Source: Laetiporus sulphureus 93-53 (taxonomy: Eukaryota > Basidiomycota > Agaricomycetes > Polyporales > Laetiporaceae). From it: a stretch of 64,000 nucleotides of DNA. The DNA lies in contig NW_024468561.1 of assembly GCF_001632365.1 (NCBI RefSeq), forward strand, positions 141,195 through 205,194, written 5' to 3'. Below are positions 23,407 to 35,367 of the stretch, one piece after another (the stretch's first letter is position 1; each line of letters opens with the position of its first letter). The position numbers and the translations under genes were made by a program. Below the pieces are notes generated by a model. The model was not told where the DNA came from. It did no database searches and saw only the letters and a list, made by a program, of their open reading frames with translations.

Positions 23407-23920
23407 TTTATAACATTGTATCTCATTTATGTATGTCGCTGCATGCATTCTTAACGCCTATGTTCATTGCTTCCGTATCGGTGCTGTCGATGATATGGTT
23501 CTCTGTCATGTCCATCGCTGTTCTTGAAAAATCCTCACGAAACATTCACCTCATATTTATGGCACAATACTGAGATAATCTTGCAAACTCGTATCCTTGG
23601 AGTCTGAGTCTATTTCCCTATATTCCCCGCAGTGCATTGGATCTTGATACAGATCCATCAAGGGATGATTCGTGAGACTCTATGGGATTTTGACTCTGCT
23701 ATCTCCGATAGCTGAAATATCATATATTGGGAGTCGCTGGGTATAGACTGAAGCAGAAGAAAAAATATACAACTGCAGCGAGTGCTGAAAAATAGTGAGA
23801 TCATGGACGGCTGCTGGCAAGCCTGTGGCGTATTGGCGCCTATCGAACGCGAAAGGTCACGATTTCATCACCCGGTCACACTTTCAGACGCCACATCTTT
23901 CTATATATACCTGTAGAGTC
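23407..23920. other. 3' region of DUF6534 copy A and unit junction
   Basis: No gene seen. The last 90 bases match the sequence upstream of SCC4, and the boundary with unit B lies between 23904 and 23921. Confidence 0.6.
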
Positions 23921-24239
23921 CAAACGTCCCCGTCAGTGTTCTCTTGATGAAGCGCCACGCCGTTCCTTGGCAGGGACGTTTCAGATAAATTGATTGTAAG
24001 GCACTGTCATCCGCACTTCCACCGAAACGGCCTTTATTTGCACTAACTTGGCATTACATCATAGTTAAGTTCTCGGACACCGAGTAGACGTTGTTTGTTT
24101 CTTGCATGCTCGATCCGCTCGGTCGGCGTCGATGGTACCGTTTTCGCGGTGTCGATGCACTCTCAACGACCGCTCACGAGTGCGGAGCATGCATGGGCAG
24201 TACTTCTCTGCATCGTACTCATGAGCTGATCATGGTCCA

Positions 24240-25700
24240 TCCCCAGCTGTGACATCCCACGGGCTCGTGGGACCGTTGTGCGCCCGTGTGCCGCCCCGCG
24301 CGCCATCTTCCAGTAAGGGCTTGCTTTTTTGAGTTAGGGAATCTCCGAAGTTCATGGTTCAGTTAACGTTCACCGTTCACCGCTCGGCAGTGCTCAGTCG
24401 AGGAGCAGGATGATCCTGCAAGAGAAGTCATTCCCAGCGGAAGTGCTTTATGGCCTGAACTCGGGAGGTGCATCGACGACACCTGCCCACCTCATCCATG
24501 ATGATTCCGGAAGACACCAACCCACGGCCAGCGCTCAATGAACGAACGCAATGAAACTTCATGTCAGTTCCACAGTTCCAATATGGTGTTTTTCTGCCGT
24601 AAGACCGATCATTCATTCCACACAATAGAGCCGTGCGATATCTGGTTTGAATTTGTTCATCAAAGCCGCCATTCTATGATTGATGCAAGCATCAAACATC
24701 TTCTCGCAGCGAATGCCTCTGCGCGCATCACGGACAGGACGACGTCAGGGTCCAATAGGCTAGACACTCTTTGAGATGTCGATGAAGAGCGTGCGGATGC
24801 CGTTTCAGGTATTTCCGGTATATGATTGATTCCTGTGGCGTCTTCATACACGGCAATGTGCGCGTCCTACTGCGTAGGTGTCATTGAGAGACCGCGGAGC
24901 CTCCAAATCTGTCACTTCCATCAGGACCGCCTTCAGAATATCCGTTGCTAAGCGAAACATTGATAGCAAGATATAGGTCTAAGCTATCCATCCATTTATT
25001 ATGACAGCACTAATATTACCTGCGGTGCCAACCGTCGATCTGCTCGCTGCGTTGCTATCCGCATAGACATTTTGAGCAGCAATGGGATGCCTCCCCTTGA
25101 CCCTCGTCGAAATTCGGGATGGGAACATGTGCTGTCCACATGCTGATACCTTGTTCGCGCCTACAGCGTCTTCAGTGAGCGCTTGTCCCTTGACGCCCCG
25201 CAATGACAGCTTGTTGCTTCTCAGATTATGTCAACTCCACCTTGTGAATGCTTCGCGGATGCATGAGGAAGCGAGACGCAGGAAGGTAGCCAGGGCCCTT
25301 AGTTACCCTGGAATGCGACAGTAAACTGCAAGACTACGGCAGCTAGTGGTGCAATGTCATGATTATTGGACGTGCGTTTGAGTCGTAGGGTCCCGATGAT
25401 GCGCATCGCGCCTTCTTGATCACAGAAGTTCGGCAACAACTCAATCCGCGATATGCGTCTGTTTGATGGAGCGCCGAATTGAATCATGCAATTAATCATG
25501 CAATCCATATACATATTGCTCCATGCTAAAGATTGCAAGCCGTTGATGCGGGAATCGGGTTTTAGAAGGAGTTATCCGGGTGAGCGTCACTCCGCAAGTC
25601 TGTATCTCCGGCATCCGGAATGCACTCGAAGCTGATTATTCGTCTCTCGTACACTTGGCACCACCGCAGCCTTACCGACGAACGCTACCTTATCCGTTGC
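24240..25700 (-). pseudogene. Unidentified decayed coding-like remnants, unit B
   Basis: Counterpart of the remnants in unit A. Minus-strand pieces include VKGRHPIAAQNVYADSN (near 25060-25110) and SRIELLPNFCDQEGAMRIIG (about 25400-25460). The frames are interrupted and no family is recognised. Confidence 0.3.
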
Positions 25701-26017
25701 GTCAAGCCTGCCTGCCACTATGCATTCATGGCCGGCGGCCGCTGGTTAGTGAGGGACATGCTAGTGCGTCCGCCGGAGTTAACATTAAATCTAAACCTGA
25801 TGACGCTTTGACCCAATTTATATGAGCTACTTGAACGCGTCAGATTACCAATCTGCCCGTGGCAAACCTTGCTTGAAAGACCAGCGCTTTACCCCACCCT
25901 ATCCACTGTCACGGGTCTGTCTGGTTGCTCGGCGCCACCACGCCAGCACTCAAATACGCTGATATGATCTCGATTGACTCGCACGCGCTGCCCTATTCCC
26001 TTCACAGTCTTCATGCG

Positions 26018-28063
26018 ATGTCGACCGCTTTGGATAGCATACCCTCGACGCTGGGTGCCGTCCTTGCGGGCGGCTTCGTGTCCACGTTGTGAGCGCTCCT
26101 GCATTCAAAGTCTGGCAACGACGTGCGGCTTACCTCTTTCTGTGTATGCAGCCTTTCAGGAATCGTGTCAATGCAGACCATTCTCTATACTTCCCTGTAC
26201 CATGATGATGCGCTGCGGCTGAAAGTCGTGGTAGGATTTCCTCACAATTATGACGAAATGCTGAATATTCGATGACACGAATCGGTTGACAGGTCTATTT
26301 GGTCTGGTGAGCATTGCAGTACTTGATGTGAGGTCCCCGACCTGAAAGTACTCATGGCCTTACCAGGACACTTGATATCTTGCATACGGGATTCGTATGT
26401 GTTGGAGATTGGCAGTATTTTATCACCCATTGGGATGACAATAATGTCAAGGACTGGATACCATGGTATGTGCACTCGAACATGCAGCTAAGCTCGACTA
26501 GAGTCACGTTTAATAATTTGATTTTGCCGTCCACAGGCCAATTGCGGTATGTGCGAGAAAAGCTATAATTGCAATTTGACACTGATACGGATCCAGGCTA
26601 CAGTAGCGCTTACGGTAGGGTTGTCTTTGGTAGTTCAAGCGGCTGTTTGCTCAGCGCTCTCATAGGCAACCATGACCTTCGTAGTGCAATGGTTTGTTCC
26701 ATAATGTCTCGTTTGGGGCTCCTGCTAATATCGTGGTTTAGTTTCTTCGCATACAGGGTCTTTACAGGTATCTCATACTTTGATGAACGGTACTTGTCGC
26801 TGACGCTTCGCTTTAGTAAGCCAAAGAAGATGGCATATTGCTTTACCGCTGGTAAGATGAAGCAGCTTGAACTCACAACAACTGTCCTCCGCTCACATTC
26901 CTAAAGGCTGTGGTCGCGTTTGCCCGATTAGGTATGACTTCGGCAAAAAAACAAGTCGCTGGTCTGATCTAAAACACCTTTAGTTGCTGCGTTGGTCTCT
27001 ACCGCAATGATGTGCGTTAATGGTCTTGATGTCGCATATCAGCTCAAAATGACGAGCTGGGCAGGGACCGGCTGGGGAGCTTCTCGAAATTCCGAACAGA
27101 TGTAGGGGTGAGCGACCGGTCATACAACAGAGTGGGACGACAATGGCGCCTAACCTTATACTCCCATGCATATTCAGTGGGTTTTCACCTTTGGCCTTTC
27201 ATTATCAGCGGCGTTGGATATTATGGTCGCGATCACGCTATGTTACTATCTACGGAAGAGCAAGAGCGCATTCTCTTCGTATGTTGCTGCTTCTCGACGT
27301 CTGTTGTCAGCACGCCACTGAATGTTTTGGCACAGGATGGATAGCGTCCTCGACACACTGACCTTCTGTACGGTGCAAAACGGCACGATCACCTTGTAAG
27401 ATACCTTGTATTATTGTCATGGTGTTGAGATTGACTTCACTGCAGTATTACAACAGTCGTGACCTTGATATGCGTACGTGTGAACTGTCTTGCCGACGCT
27501 ATTACTGATCGAGAAATGCAGTGGGTTACGTTAACGAATCTGGTCTTTCTGTCCTTGCATTTCATCATCGCCAAGCGTGCGTCCATCACCCCATCGTCGA
27601 TCTCTTTAAGCTGAGGATTTTATCAGTATATGCCAATGCGCTGCTCTCAACGTATGCATATGGCTGTTCATTACTGGAACGTTCCTTACGTTCATCTGCA
27701 CAGGCTCAACGCAAGAAGAGCTCTTCGACTTCAGCAGTCATCCGCTGCTGACATGGACCTCTCTTTCCCGATGGTCATTAGTGCAGGCGAGTACTCAGGA
27801 AACCACGAACACGGCCAGACCCGCAGTAGACAACATGTGCGTCTGCCGCATTCTTTAAGGACAAATTCTTACCATGCCATCCAGCCACGTACTGAACATA
27901 TTCCCATGACCACTAAGGTTCGGGTGCTATACAGGATTCTTCGTCGTGCTCGACACTCATCGATCAACAGGTTCACATCAATGTCGAAGAAACCGTCCAG
28001 ATCGAGACCGACTATGGCGAAGACCATCCTTCAGAGACCGACATATCGAAGGTCCAAATATGA
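26018..28063 (+). CDS. DUF6534-type seven-helix membrane protein, copy B
   Basis: Tandem paralogue of the gene at 21355, with the same start MSTALDSIPSTLGAVLAGGF and the same exon plan, including the 14-base micro-exon (here VYLVW) and TLDILHTGFVCVGDWQYFIT with HWDDNNVKDWIPW. Later exons give ATVALTVGLSLVVQAAV, FFAYRVFT, FARLVAALVSTAMMCVNGLD, then the helix exon with DIMVAITLCYYLRKSKS, the YANALLSTLNARRALRLQQ segment and the tail VHINVEETVQIETDYGED. One change matters: at about 27892 the tail frame that I prefer for copy A contains TAC TGA where copy A has TAC CGA. If the last intron is joined as in copy A, this copy stops about 60 residues early, removing only the cytosolic tail. A second frame stays open to nearly the same end in both copies, so the break is not certain. 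Confidence 0.65.
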
Positions 28064-28635
28064 TTTATAACATGATCACACGTATCTCACCTATTTATAT
28101 CGCCACATGTATTCTCCATGTCTATGTTCGTTGCTTCCGCATCGGCGCTGTCGATGATATGGTTCTCTATGCTGTCCATCGCTATTCATCAGGAATCCTC
28201 GCGAAATATTCATCTGACTTTCGTGACACTATACTGAGATATTCTTGAATATTCATATCCCCGGAGTCTGAGTCTATCTCCCCAGAATTCAGATTTCCCC
28301 GCAATGCAGTGCATCTTGATATAGATCCATCAAGCGACGTTCGTGGGATTCTGCACGGACTACTGCGTCAGCTATATCTGATGGCTGAATGTTGAGAATC
28401 TCCGGGTGTAGACCGAAGCACAAGGCAAAAAAAAAAGAAAACTAGAGTAGGCATGCTATGATAGTGAACGACTGCCCGGATTGGCGCCTAGCGAACGCGA
28501 AAGGTCACGGATTCATCACGCGTGACACCACGCGTCTATAGGACGACGCGTCCGGTCACACTTTCAGACGCCACATCTTTCTATGGTCGTCGGACCGTTG
28601 AGGCACCATTCCTTTCACATATCGCTCATACCTAC
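28064..28635 (+). promoter_or_regulatory. SCC4 upstream region with ACGCGT boxes
   Basis: This space lies between DUF6534 copy B and the SCC4 start. Three perfect ACGCGT hexamers sit at 28518-28523, 28530-28535 and 28546-28551, that is 85-118 bases before the start codon. ACGCGT is the MluI cell-cycle box bound by MBF-type (Mbp1/Swi6) factors in fungi. Confidence 0.65.
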
Positions 28636-31347
28636 ATGCCCAACAATAATGGAAGACCTGAAAAACGCAAGAGACTCGAGCCATCCTCTTCCCACTCAGA
28701 GTCGGAATCCGTGGCATCCTTCGCACCGCTACCACCAGCTGTACTTCTTGTGTCTTTGCCTGCTCTGCTAGCTCAACCTCCGAATCATCGCTTCTATCTT
28801 CAATCTCTTACTCTGTCTCTATCAGCGCTCCGTATATGTCTCTCGATGCCAGCGCTATCTCCCGAGATCGAGTGTCGTGCGTGGACTGGTCTGGCAGAGA
28901 TTGGTATGAAAGTCATCGGAGGAGGGCTGAGCCAGAACGAGGAGCATATGTGGGCTCATGGAATAGAGGCAGAGGTATGTGATAAATAATCTTGACTGCC
29001 ATGGTTGCTCTTACAGCGCCACTATCAGGTCGAGAAAGCCGTCAGCAAAGGCGTAAGTCCCCGTATCTCCTCTCGAAACCCATGTCTGTCAGGCGTCATG
29101 TGCAAAAGCAGCGCAGATCTTGCATAAACTTTCGAACATACCCTCTTTTCAGTATGCTGACGTACACCTATTGCCCTAGTCCATAATCGCTCAGAAGGTA
29201 TCGTATACTTGCACATATCGAGCCATACGCCACTCATCCCAGTCGTAGCATCCATCATTACGCGCATATATGCACCATTTGGCTCTCTTACAAGCTCAAC
29301 TCTCTCATTGGCAACAGAAGTCTAAGTTTGCACGCACGCAGATCCGGAAATTGCTCGCGTCATTCCGACCTACAGATCCTCCACATGTTATTTATTCCGC
29401 TCAGCTCGCATACATCAACCTCCTCACTACCCCTTCTCCATCGCTGTATGCGACATCTGTTCCCGGTCAAGTTTCCTTCACTCCGCCGTCACGAAGCCCG
29501 CAAGACATTCATGCGGCTCTCAATATCCTCGAAGAGCTGGAGACCACCTCGAAGAAGAACGAGTACAAGCGCGTTGCACTCCTAGCGCGTGTACTACGTT
29601 TGCGCATACTTGTCGCTGCGTCCCTCTGGGCAGATGTTCCAACAGCGCTGAAACGTGCCGAGGAAGCGCTAGGCCTCTCGTACGAGCCCAAGACCACCCC
29701 CAAGCCGCACAAGGTCCAGTTCTCTACGGGCGCCGAAGGATCTACAGACAGTGTGGAAGCGACGTTTATATCTTTTGATAGTGCATTTGAGTCTGCCATG
29801 GTGGTGCATCTATTGATGATGTCGGTGGTCTACTATACGCATATCGGGGACGCCCCAGAAGCCTCTCCTCGGCTCTCACATTTGCATTCTCTCCTGGATT
29901 CAGGCGCTCTGGACAAGTTCCCGAGTGGTGTGGTGGAGGTCAGCAGCCGACTTCGTTCTCTACTACCGTTTTCTCTGACATTTATTTACGCATCTAGCTA
30001 CCGTTTGATAACGGCCCTCCGTTGATCATCGAGGTGACGCATCCCCGTGTCTTGTTCTTGCTCGGATTCCTCGTAAGTGCTACAGCAAAGCGAGACGCTG
30101 TAGGACGAAAGCCGAAGCGGAAGGTGTTTGCTTCCGAAGGGCTAACCGTGTGGGAGACCGAGGTCAAACGTGAAATATCATGTATGTCCTCAGAGGCGTC
30201 GATCGAGGATTTGCGAGATGACATGACGTTCTCACAGTTTCACTGTGGTCGGGCTTGGGCGATATCGACGAGATCGAACAACGCCTTGCCAGAATCAAGG
30301 CCGATTTGCTGTGCGAGCTCATCGCAGTACGTATGACAACCGGTTCGCGGTATACGTAGAATCCACATCTGACAGTCTGACAGGTGTCTACGATGCGAAG
30401 TGAGTTTGATACAGCGGAGAAGGTGAGACTGCTCGTTGTGAGGATACGTCTGTGTCTAACATTCTCTCAGAATATAGACATCCTCATCGCGCATACGCGC
30501 ACGTACAACATATTCCCCCGTTTCGCTGCACGCATCGCGCTCCATCATGCATACCTAGCACATGCTCTCGGACAGTCATCCCGTGCGCTCCAGTGCTACC
30601 GTGTCGCCGCTCAGGTTGCCGAATCCGGCAGCTTCGTGCAACATGCAGCCCGCGCAGGAGAAGCTGCCATGCAGATCGGCCTCCAGCACTCTCGCGGTGA
30701 CGTAGATGGAGGTTCTTGCCTGGACAGTCAGGCTGGGTTACGTATCGCCAAGATATGCCGAGGAGCGGGCGGAATCCTGGAGGCCATTGGACGGGTAATC
30801 GAGGCATGCCTGACGACAGAGATATTGAAGGCCAAGTAAAATCAGACTGCTTTGCACCTTGATTATCGCTGACTTGGCGCCGTCTGCTAGACAACACCTC
30901 AAGCAGGCTCTAGCTATTGCTACAAGAGCACAAGACAACCATTTGCGCGCATTGATCTTAGCGCTGATCGCATCCCACTACTTCCATACTGCTGGCGACC
31001 ACGCGCGCGAGATGTTGCAGACATGTGAACAGCTCGCTGCTGGTCTGGGAGCGCCAGCTACGAAAGGTGCTCCGTCGAATAATGGGAAGGGGCCGAAGCA
31101 AGAACAGCCGGTGGCGATCGGCAATGCGCCTTTAGGGCTTTGGATTGGCGAGCGATTCCTAGGTGCGTTCATCAACATGAAATGCTTCTTGGGCGAACAT
31201 TGAGCTACGTGTGTCGTAGAGTTATACAAACGTGCTGGAAAAGAGTCGCGGGTCCAGAAGCAGATGTCTGTCAACGCGCAGCTGGCAAAGGCAGTCGAGG
31301 ACCTTGCTCGTCGTGCTCGCAATCCCGGGGAGGACAGCGCATCCTGA
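28636..31347 (+). CDS. SCC4: Cohesin loading factor SCC4/MAU2
   Basis: A TPR-superhelix protein that, with SCC2, loads cohesin onto chromatin in the nucleus. The start MPNNNGRPEKRKRLEPSSSH (28636) leads into a Ser-rich head and helical repeats: RFYLQSLTLSLSALRICLSM, IECRAWTGLAEIGMKVIGGG, LSHWQQKSKFARTQIRKLLA, SAQLAYINLLTTPSPSLYAT, HAALNILEELETTSKKNEYK, VPTALKRAEEALGLSYEPK, FESAMVVHLLMMSVVYYTHI, then HPRVLFLLGFLVSATAKRDA. Later exons contain NIDILIAHTRTYNIFPRFAA, HHAYLAHALGQSSRALQCYR, VAAQVAESGSFVQHAARAGE and KQALAIATRAQDNHLRALIL, ending VEDLARRARNPGEDSAS, TGA 31345. The repeat content and the Arg-Ala-Leu-x-Cys-Tyr segment match the fungal Cohesin_load family. Ten or so introns. No frame break seen. 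The alternative upstream Met at 28522 lies inside the promoter repeat and is less likely. Confidence 0.85.
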
Positions 31348-31947
31348 GCTTACAGCAGACTCCACCGCAACAGCATAATACTGATTTCTCGGACTGTTGA
31401 GAGTTCCTCACTCGTTTATAACTCTTTTTCTTCGGTTTGCTGTCCATACTCAAGATCAATCTAGGACCTGCAATCATTCACGTTCCGCCGCATATGCACT
31501 GTAATATTCCGGTTTGCTCAGCTGTCACCTATACCAATCCTTGTAGCTATAGCACCGCTACTCCTTGAACAAGACGCCCTTCGACAAATGTACCGAATTC
31601 TGCAAGCCGTGTTTAGAGCGCATATATTGTGGTATACCGGCTAAAGGCTTTCAGATTAGGGCAGTTGCTGTGTGGGTTTCATTGTTACCAACTTGTTACT
31701 GCTGCATTTCAATCACCCCTGCATGGACATTCCCAAAGCCTCATGGTCGAAAGTTGAAGAAGAGTTTACACAAAGTTAGAAGAGGGCTAGGATAATATCG
31801 TAAAACGGGTGGCAAGAAGGGAAACATGAGATGTAGTAGTCAAATAATCTTCGACCTCCGAAACTTGACGGTATTCTCGGAGAACCTGAAGGCACTCTAT
31901 GGCTCTGCAAAGGGGTTTATACCCTCCAGAGGTGTCACTGGAGCTCT
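31348..31947. other. Intergenic between convergent SCC4 and tetraspanin
   Basis: No gene seen. The two neighbours converge, so this holds both 3' ends. Short frames on the plus strand (for example near 31565-31795) have no recognisable features. Confidence 0.5.
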
Positions 31948-33256
31948 TCAAATTATATTTGAGGCTCTCCTTGAAGAGCTGACAAGCATGCTGGCCGTAG
32001 ACGTCGAGGATGAGTTTCCAGAGTAGCGTACCATAGGGATCGCGTCGAGCTGGAGAGTCGATCTCGAACGGGCCACAACGTCCTTGGCGACTTCTTTGCC
32101 GTACTGTTCTGCCAATTGGCTGCTCAAGGCGTTCAGCTTCGATGCTTCGGATAACAACATCACCACTCGGTCACACACCTCGCATAGTTTTGCATGATGA
32201 ATGTTAGACTGTCCGCATCCAGACGGTACGCCTTCGGCATCATTCCCTTCCCAAATCTGTATGTAACGTGGTTCGAGCACAGTAGACCAGCGACCATGAC
32301 GAATATCTGCGCGGGGACAAGCGCGAATACGACCGTATACCACCACTCAAGTACCTTTCTCTCGAAACGCAGGTACGGAGCCTTGCATCCGGGGAGGACG
32401 CTCCGTGCATAGCACGTCGCGCTCACAGTTGCCTCAACAAACGGGCTGAAGTATCCGCAGCAGTGAAGCTGGTCCTGCACAACGAGCCGCCCGGTAAGTC
32501 CGAGGTCGCGCGACCACTGTTCGTTGATCTTGCCCTCGAGATCAAACGCGCGCCGCTTGTACGCAGTGTAACCCGGCGCGACGAGCAGCGCGAAACACGC
32601 GAAGAGGAGGGTGCAGTACACGGCGAGGAACGTGCGGTTGTTGAGGAGCACGCCGGAGTGTCCAATAAGTGCAGTGAGGATTCCGAGTGAGGCGGCGAAC
32701 GTGCTGAGGATAAGCTCAGTGTGGTTGGCGAGGCGGATGATGGCGGCGTTTGGGAGGTCATTGAACCAGATAAGGAGACAGAAGATGAGGCCACCAATGG
32801 AGTAGATCGTGAACTGCGTACAAGATGAGACGCTGGCAGCATGTGCGGAAGACCTAATAGGCTCACCAAGATATTTGTCAGGAACAAAGCCCATTTAAAC
32901 CTGTTCCAGCGAGGCTTGGATTTCCGTCCACCCTCATTGGATCTGAGCACTATACCGTTGTAGTCATCGTCGCCCCCGTCGGGCATGCGCGCTTCGTCAC
33001 TTCTGAATGCCTCGCGTCCGCCTCCACGTTTCGGCAACATGATCTCGGTGCTCTTCCATACCTTGCGCCGCTTCGGCCCACCCGAAAGCACCGTCTTCGA
33101 GAACTTGGACGGCAGGTAGTTGATGCTAAGCGACGTGCGGTGGTCAGAGCCCGCAATGGGGTTCTCCTGCTTGGATTCAAGAGTGCCCGGGGATGTCGAG
33201 CGAGATTGGAGCTGCGGGTTAGGAGGTTCCAGGACGGGGCCATCCTTTAGGTCCAT
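31948..33256 (-). CDS. Tetraspanin-like membrane protein
   Basis: A four-helix membrane protein of the fungal tetraspanin type, expected in plasma or vesicle membranes. From MDLKDGPVLEPPNPQLQS (33256) there is a long polar cytosolic head with KTVLSGGPKRRKVWKSTE and GGRKSKPRWNRFKWALF. Helix 1 is LFLTNILVSL, joined through an intron; helix 2 is IYSIGGLIFCLLIWFNDL; helix 3 is SLGILTALIGHSGVLL with YCTLLFACFALLVAPGY. The large loop carries the hallmark CCG in DQLHCCGYFSPFVEATV and a partner CKAPYL. Helix 4 is VVFALVPAQIFVMVAGLLCS. After a last intron a Ser-rich tail ends SMLVSSSRRASNII. The CCG plus a later Cys fits tetraspanins, although the helix count includes one extra hydrophobic stretch. 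The first exon has a partial copy at 36022-36310. Confidence 0.82.
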
Positions 33257-33605
33257 GGTGAAAGGCCTGCAAGTTCGATAGTGACAGCGCCCTTCACCAG
33301 TAGTACAGGTGAAGAGCGATCGAGCGATCGGACATGCCTGGCATGCGCAGATCGAGTATGTTCGCCGAAAATCTGTGCAACAAGACGCACTGAGACCGAC
33401 GCCCACTTTTCCGATACGTTGCGCCCGGCATTGCTTTTTCGGCAATTTCCACTGTCCATGCTGCCCGTGAGCTCCATCTAGTCCTTATCCTCTGCATTCG
33501 TCCGGCATTACATAACGATGAGTAGCGCGCCGACGGGCATCCTTAAAGTGCCTCCGAGCGCTGTTCTGTTCTGCATTGACCATCACCGACGTTGATACCT
33601 CCAAA
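33257..33605. promoter_or_regulatory. Bidirectional promoter tetraspanin / DUF6533
   Basis: Divergent starts are 350 bases apart. The same arrangement recurs at 36310-36791, before the third DUF6533 copy, with clear similarity (for example GGCATCCTT...CCTCCGAG and CACCGACGTTGATACCTC), showing the promoter was duplicated with the block. Confidence 0.6.
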
Positions 33606-35367
33606 ATGTCGAACGAGTCAGCAGCAAGCATGTTAGCTCAGGAGGAAGTGGACATCTTAAAGCAAGGGTGAGGACGATGATACTTCCCGAGGCGTTCACC
33701 CGACCAATTTGTGATCAACGTCACAGATACGCCAACAACTACTGCTATCTCGCAACTACTGGTACGCACCCTGTCAGACTCTTCTATGCGATCGAACTCG
33801 ACTTACGGGCCGGTCAGCCCTCATCTTCTTTGAGTACATTGTGACTTTCTCTGAAGAAGTTCACGTCATCTGGGGAGCCAGGTCGACCACTGTCACGATC
33901 ATCTTTGCCCTCAACCGTTATCTGCTCATGGTGCAAGGCGTTAATTTCGCACTAAATCCCATCTGGTGGCATGCTCCATTGGTAAGTCATATCATGTCGT
34001 GCCGCGGGTGATTCGAGCACTCACAATCTACACGCACACAGAGGTGAGCGGCCATGACCACACCGTATGTTCAGCGCGGTTGATAGATTGCCGCAGCTGT
34101 GAGGCTGTGAACTTGTTGGCAAGCGTGACGACCGTGATTCTTGAGGCTGTGACAGCAAGTCAGAGATTGCTTGATCTCATATTTGATGAGGAGATTGATG
34201 ATAAATTGTTAGCATTTTCCGCATTCCGTACATACGCTATCAGTGGACGTCAGATCGCCCCTGCATTGCTGGTCTTGCTACTGGGGCTAGCGCCAGTCGG
34301 CGTCAACATCGTGAGCATATATGGTTTCTGCCATTATATGTCTGTTGAGCAGCTCTGGGCAGTTTGCATATGCAGAAGATTCATACGCGTTCGTCACTTA
34401 CGTAGGCAGCTACCCACTTTGTGACTCTAACACCCGTGCGTCCATCGCGATACAGAAGAAGTAAGCACCGCTTCCACCTCTCCGGCCTCGGCGCTCCCAG
34501 GACTGACCCTCCTCTGCTTAGACGTGCGTTCGAAAAAAGACGATGAGTTGTTTCTCTGACACACATGATTACTGCAGTCGTCCTCATCGCGCGCATCTGC
34601 CCGGCTGTATCCGACCTGATCGTGGTCATTGTCACTTGGTTCAAAACATTCCGACTCGCCATAGAAGTGCGGAAATTACGGTTGGGAGGGTCGACGGCGA
34701 CATTACTTATGAGAGATGGTGAGTATATGTCTCTCTCTAAGTGCACGCGATGTCTTACAAGAAGCCAATTCAAGGCACGCTCTACTTCATGTACGTCGGG
34801 CTCTGTCCTGGTGCCTTGTCATGACTGTATTCTTCCGCCGTTCATTAGGGCACTTTTGCTTCTCAACGTCCTCGAGATCGTGATCAAAGTCCGCTACGAG
34901 AGTTCACAGGCAAGTCTACCACACAGGTGTATGGCAATTTAAGGTAACGTGCAAGCAGAATCCCGCAACCTACATCACAACTTTCCTCCCACCGTAAGCT
35001 ACCGATCATATCCAATTCAGCTCAACTCATGCTTACCGAGTCAAACAGAATCTCGTCAATTCTAGTGTCACGCTTCATCCTCAACCTACGCCAGGCGTCC
35101 CTCGGCAGCGTGGCTTTGAATACGGTTCCTGACAGCACCCCGAACACGCGGGACTTGACCTCTCGCCTGGTCGGCAACATTGGCGCCGAGGTCCAGCACA
35201 CGTCTCTTGTTTTTGAGAACGTCGAGGATAGCATGGAGGACGAGCAGAGTATCACTATGGGCTGTGAGACCTACGAGTTAGCGCAGTGCAATAGTCATTG
35301 TACAGTCATGCGATCGTGTTCCATAATGCCGACTTCGACTGCGGCCCACATTTTCACCTTGACATGA
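33606..35367 (+). CDS. DUF6533-type membrane protein, copy 2
   Basis: A fungal multi-pass membrane protein of unknown function. Exons: MSNESAASMLAQEEVDILKQ, YANNYCYLATT, ALIFFEYIVTFSEEVHVIWG with ARSTTVTIIFALNRYLLMVQ, CEAVNLLASVTTVILEAVTA, FSAFRTYAISGRQIAPALLV with LLLGLAPVGVNI, SDLIVVIVTWFKTFRLAIEV, TLLMRDG, TLYFM with LLLLNVLEIVIKV, and ILVSRFILNLRQASLGSV. The EVxxIW, NRY and FRTYAISG elements are the family pattern. At the C-terminus, paralogues end ELTQLQ or ELAQMQ; here one base is missing (GCGCAGTGCAATAG), so the ancestral stop is bypassed and the frame runs to 35367. It is followed by decayed sequence and a mutase fragment rather than by an intact mutase gene. Function of the altered tail is unknown. 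Confidence 0.7.

Larger units (their letters stand above)
19298..23904 (+). repeat. Tandem duplication unit A (4.6 kb)
   Basis: This unit is repeated directly at 23921-28584 with high similarity along nearly its full length. The left ends share CAAACGTC...GATGAAGCGCCAC and TTCCTTGGCAGGGACGTTTC; the right ends share GCGAACGCGAAAGGTCAC in relaxed form and CACTTTCAGACGCCACATCT. The right end equals the region just upstream of SCC4, showing the unit was copied together with part of that promoter. Each copy carries one DUF6534 gene in its right half and decayed, coding-like sequence in its left half. Confidence 0.9.
23921..28584 (+). repeat. Tandem duplication unit B (4.7 kb)
   Basis: Second direct copy of the unit at 19298-23904. 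Differences are mainly scattered point changes and small indels. The right end has 32 extra bases (about 28519-28550) that are missing from unit A and carry ACGCGT boxes. Confidence 0.9.

Noticed and set aside
30484..30897. Minus-strand frame within SCC4
   Set aside because: Antisense to TPR exons of SCC4; no family features.
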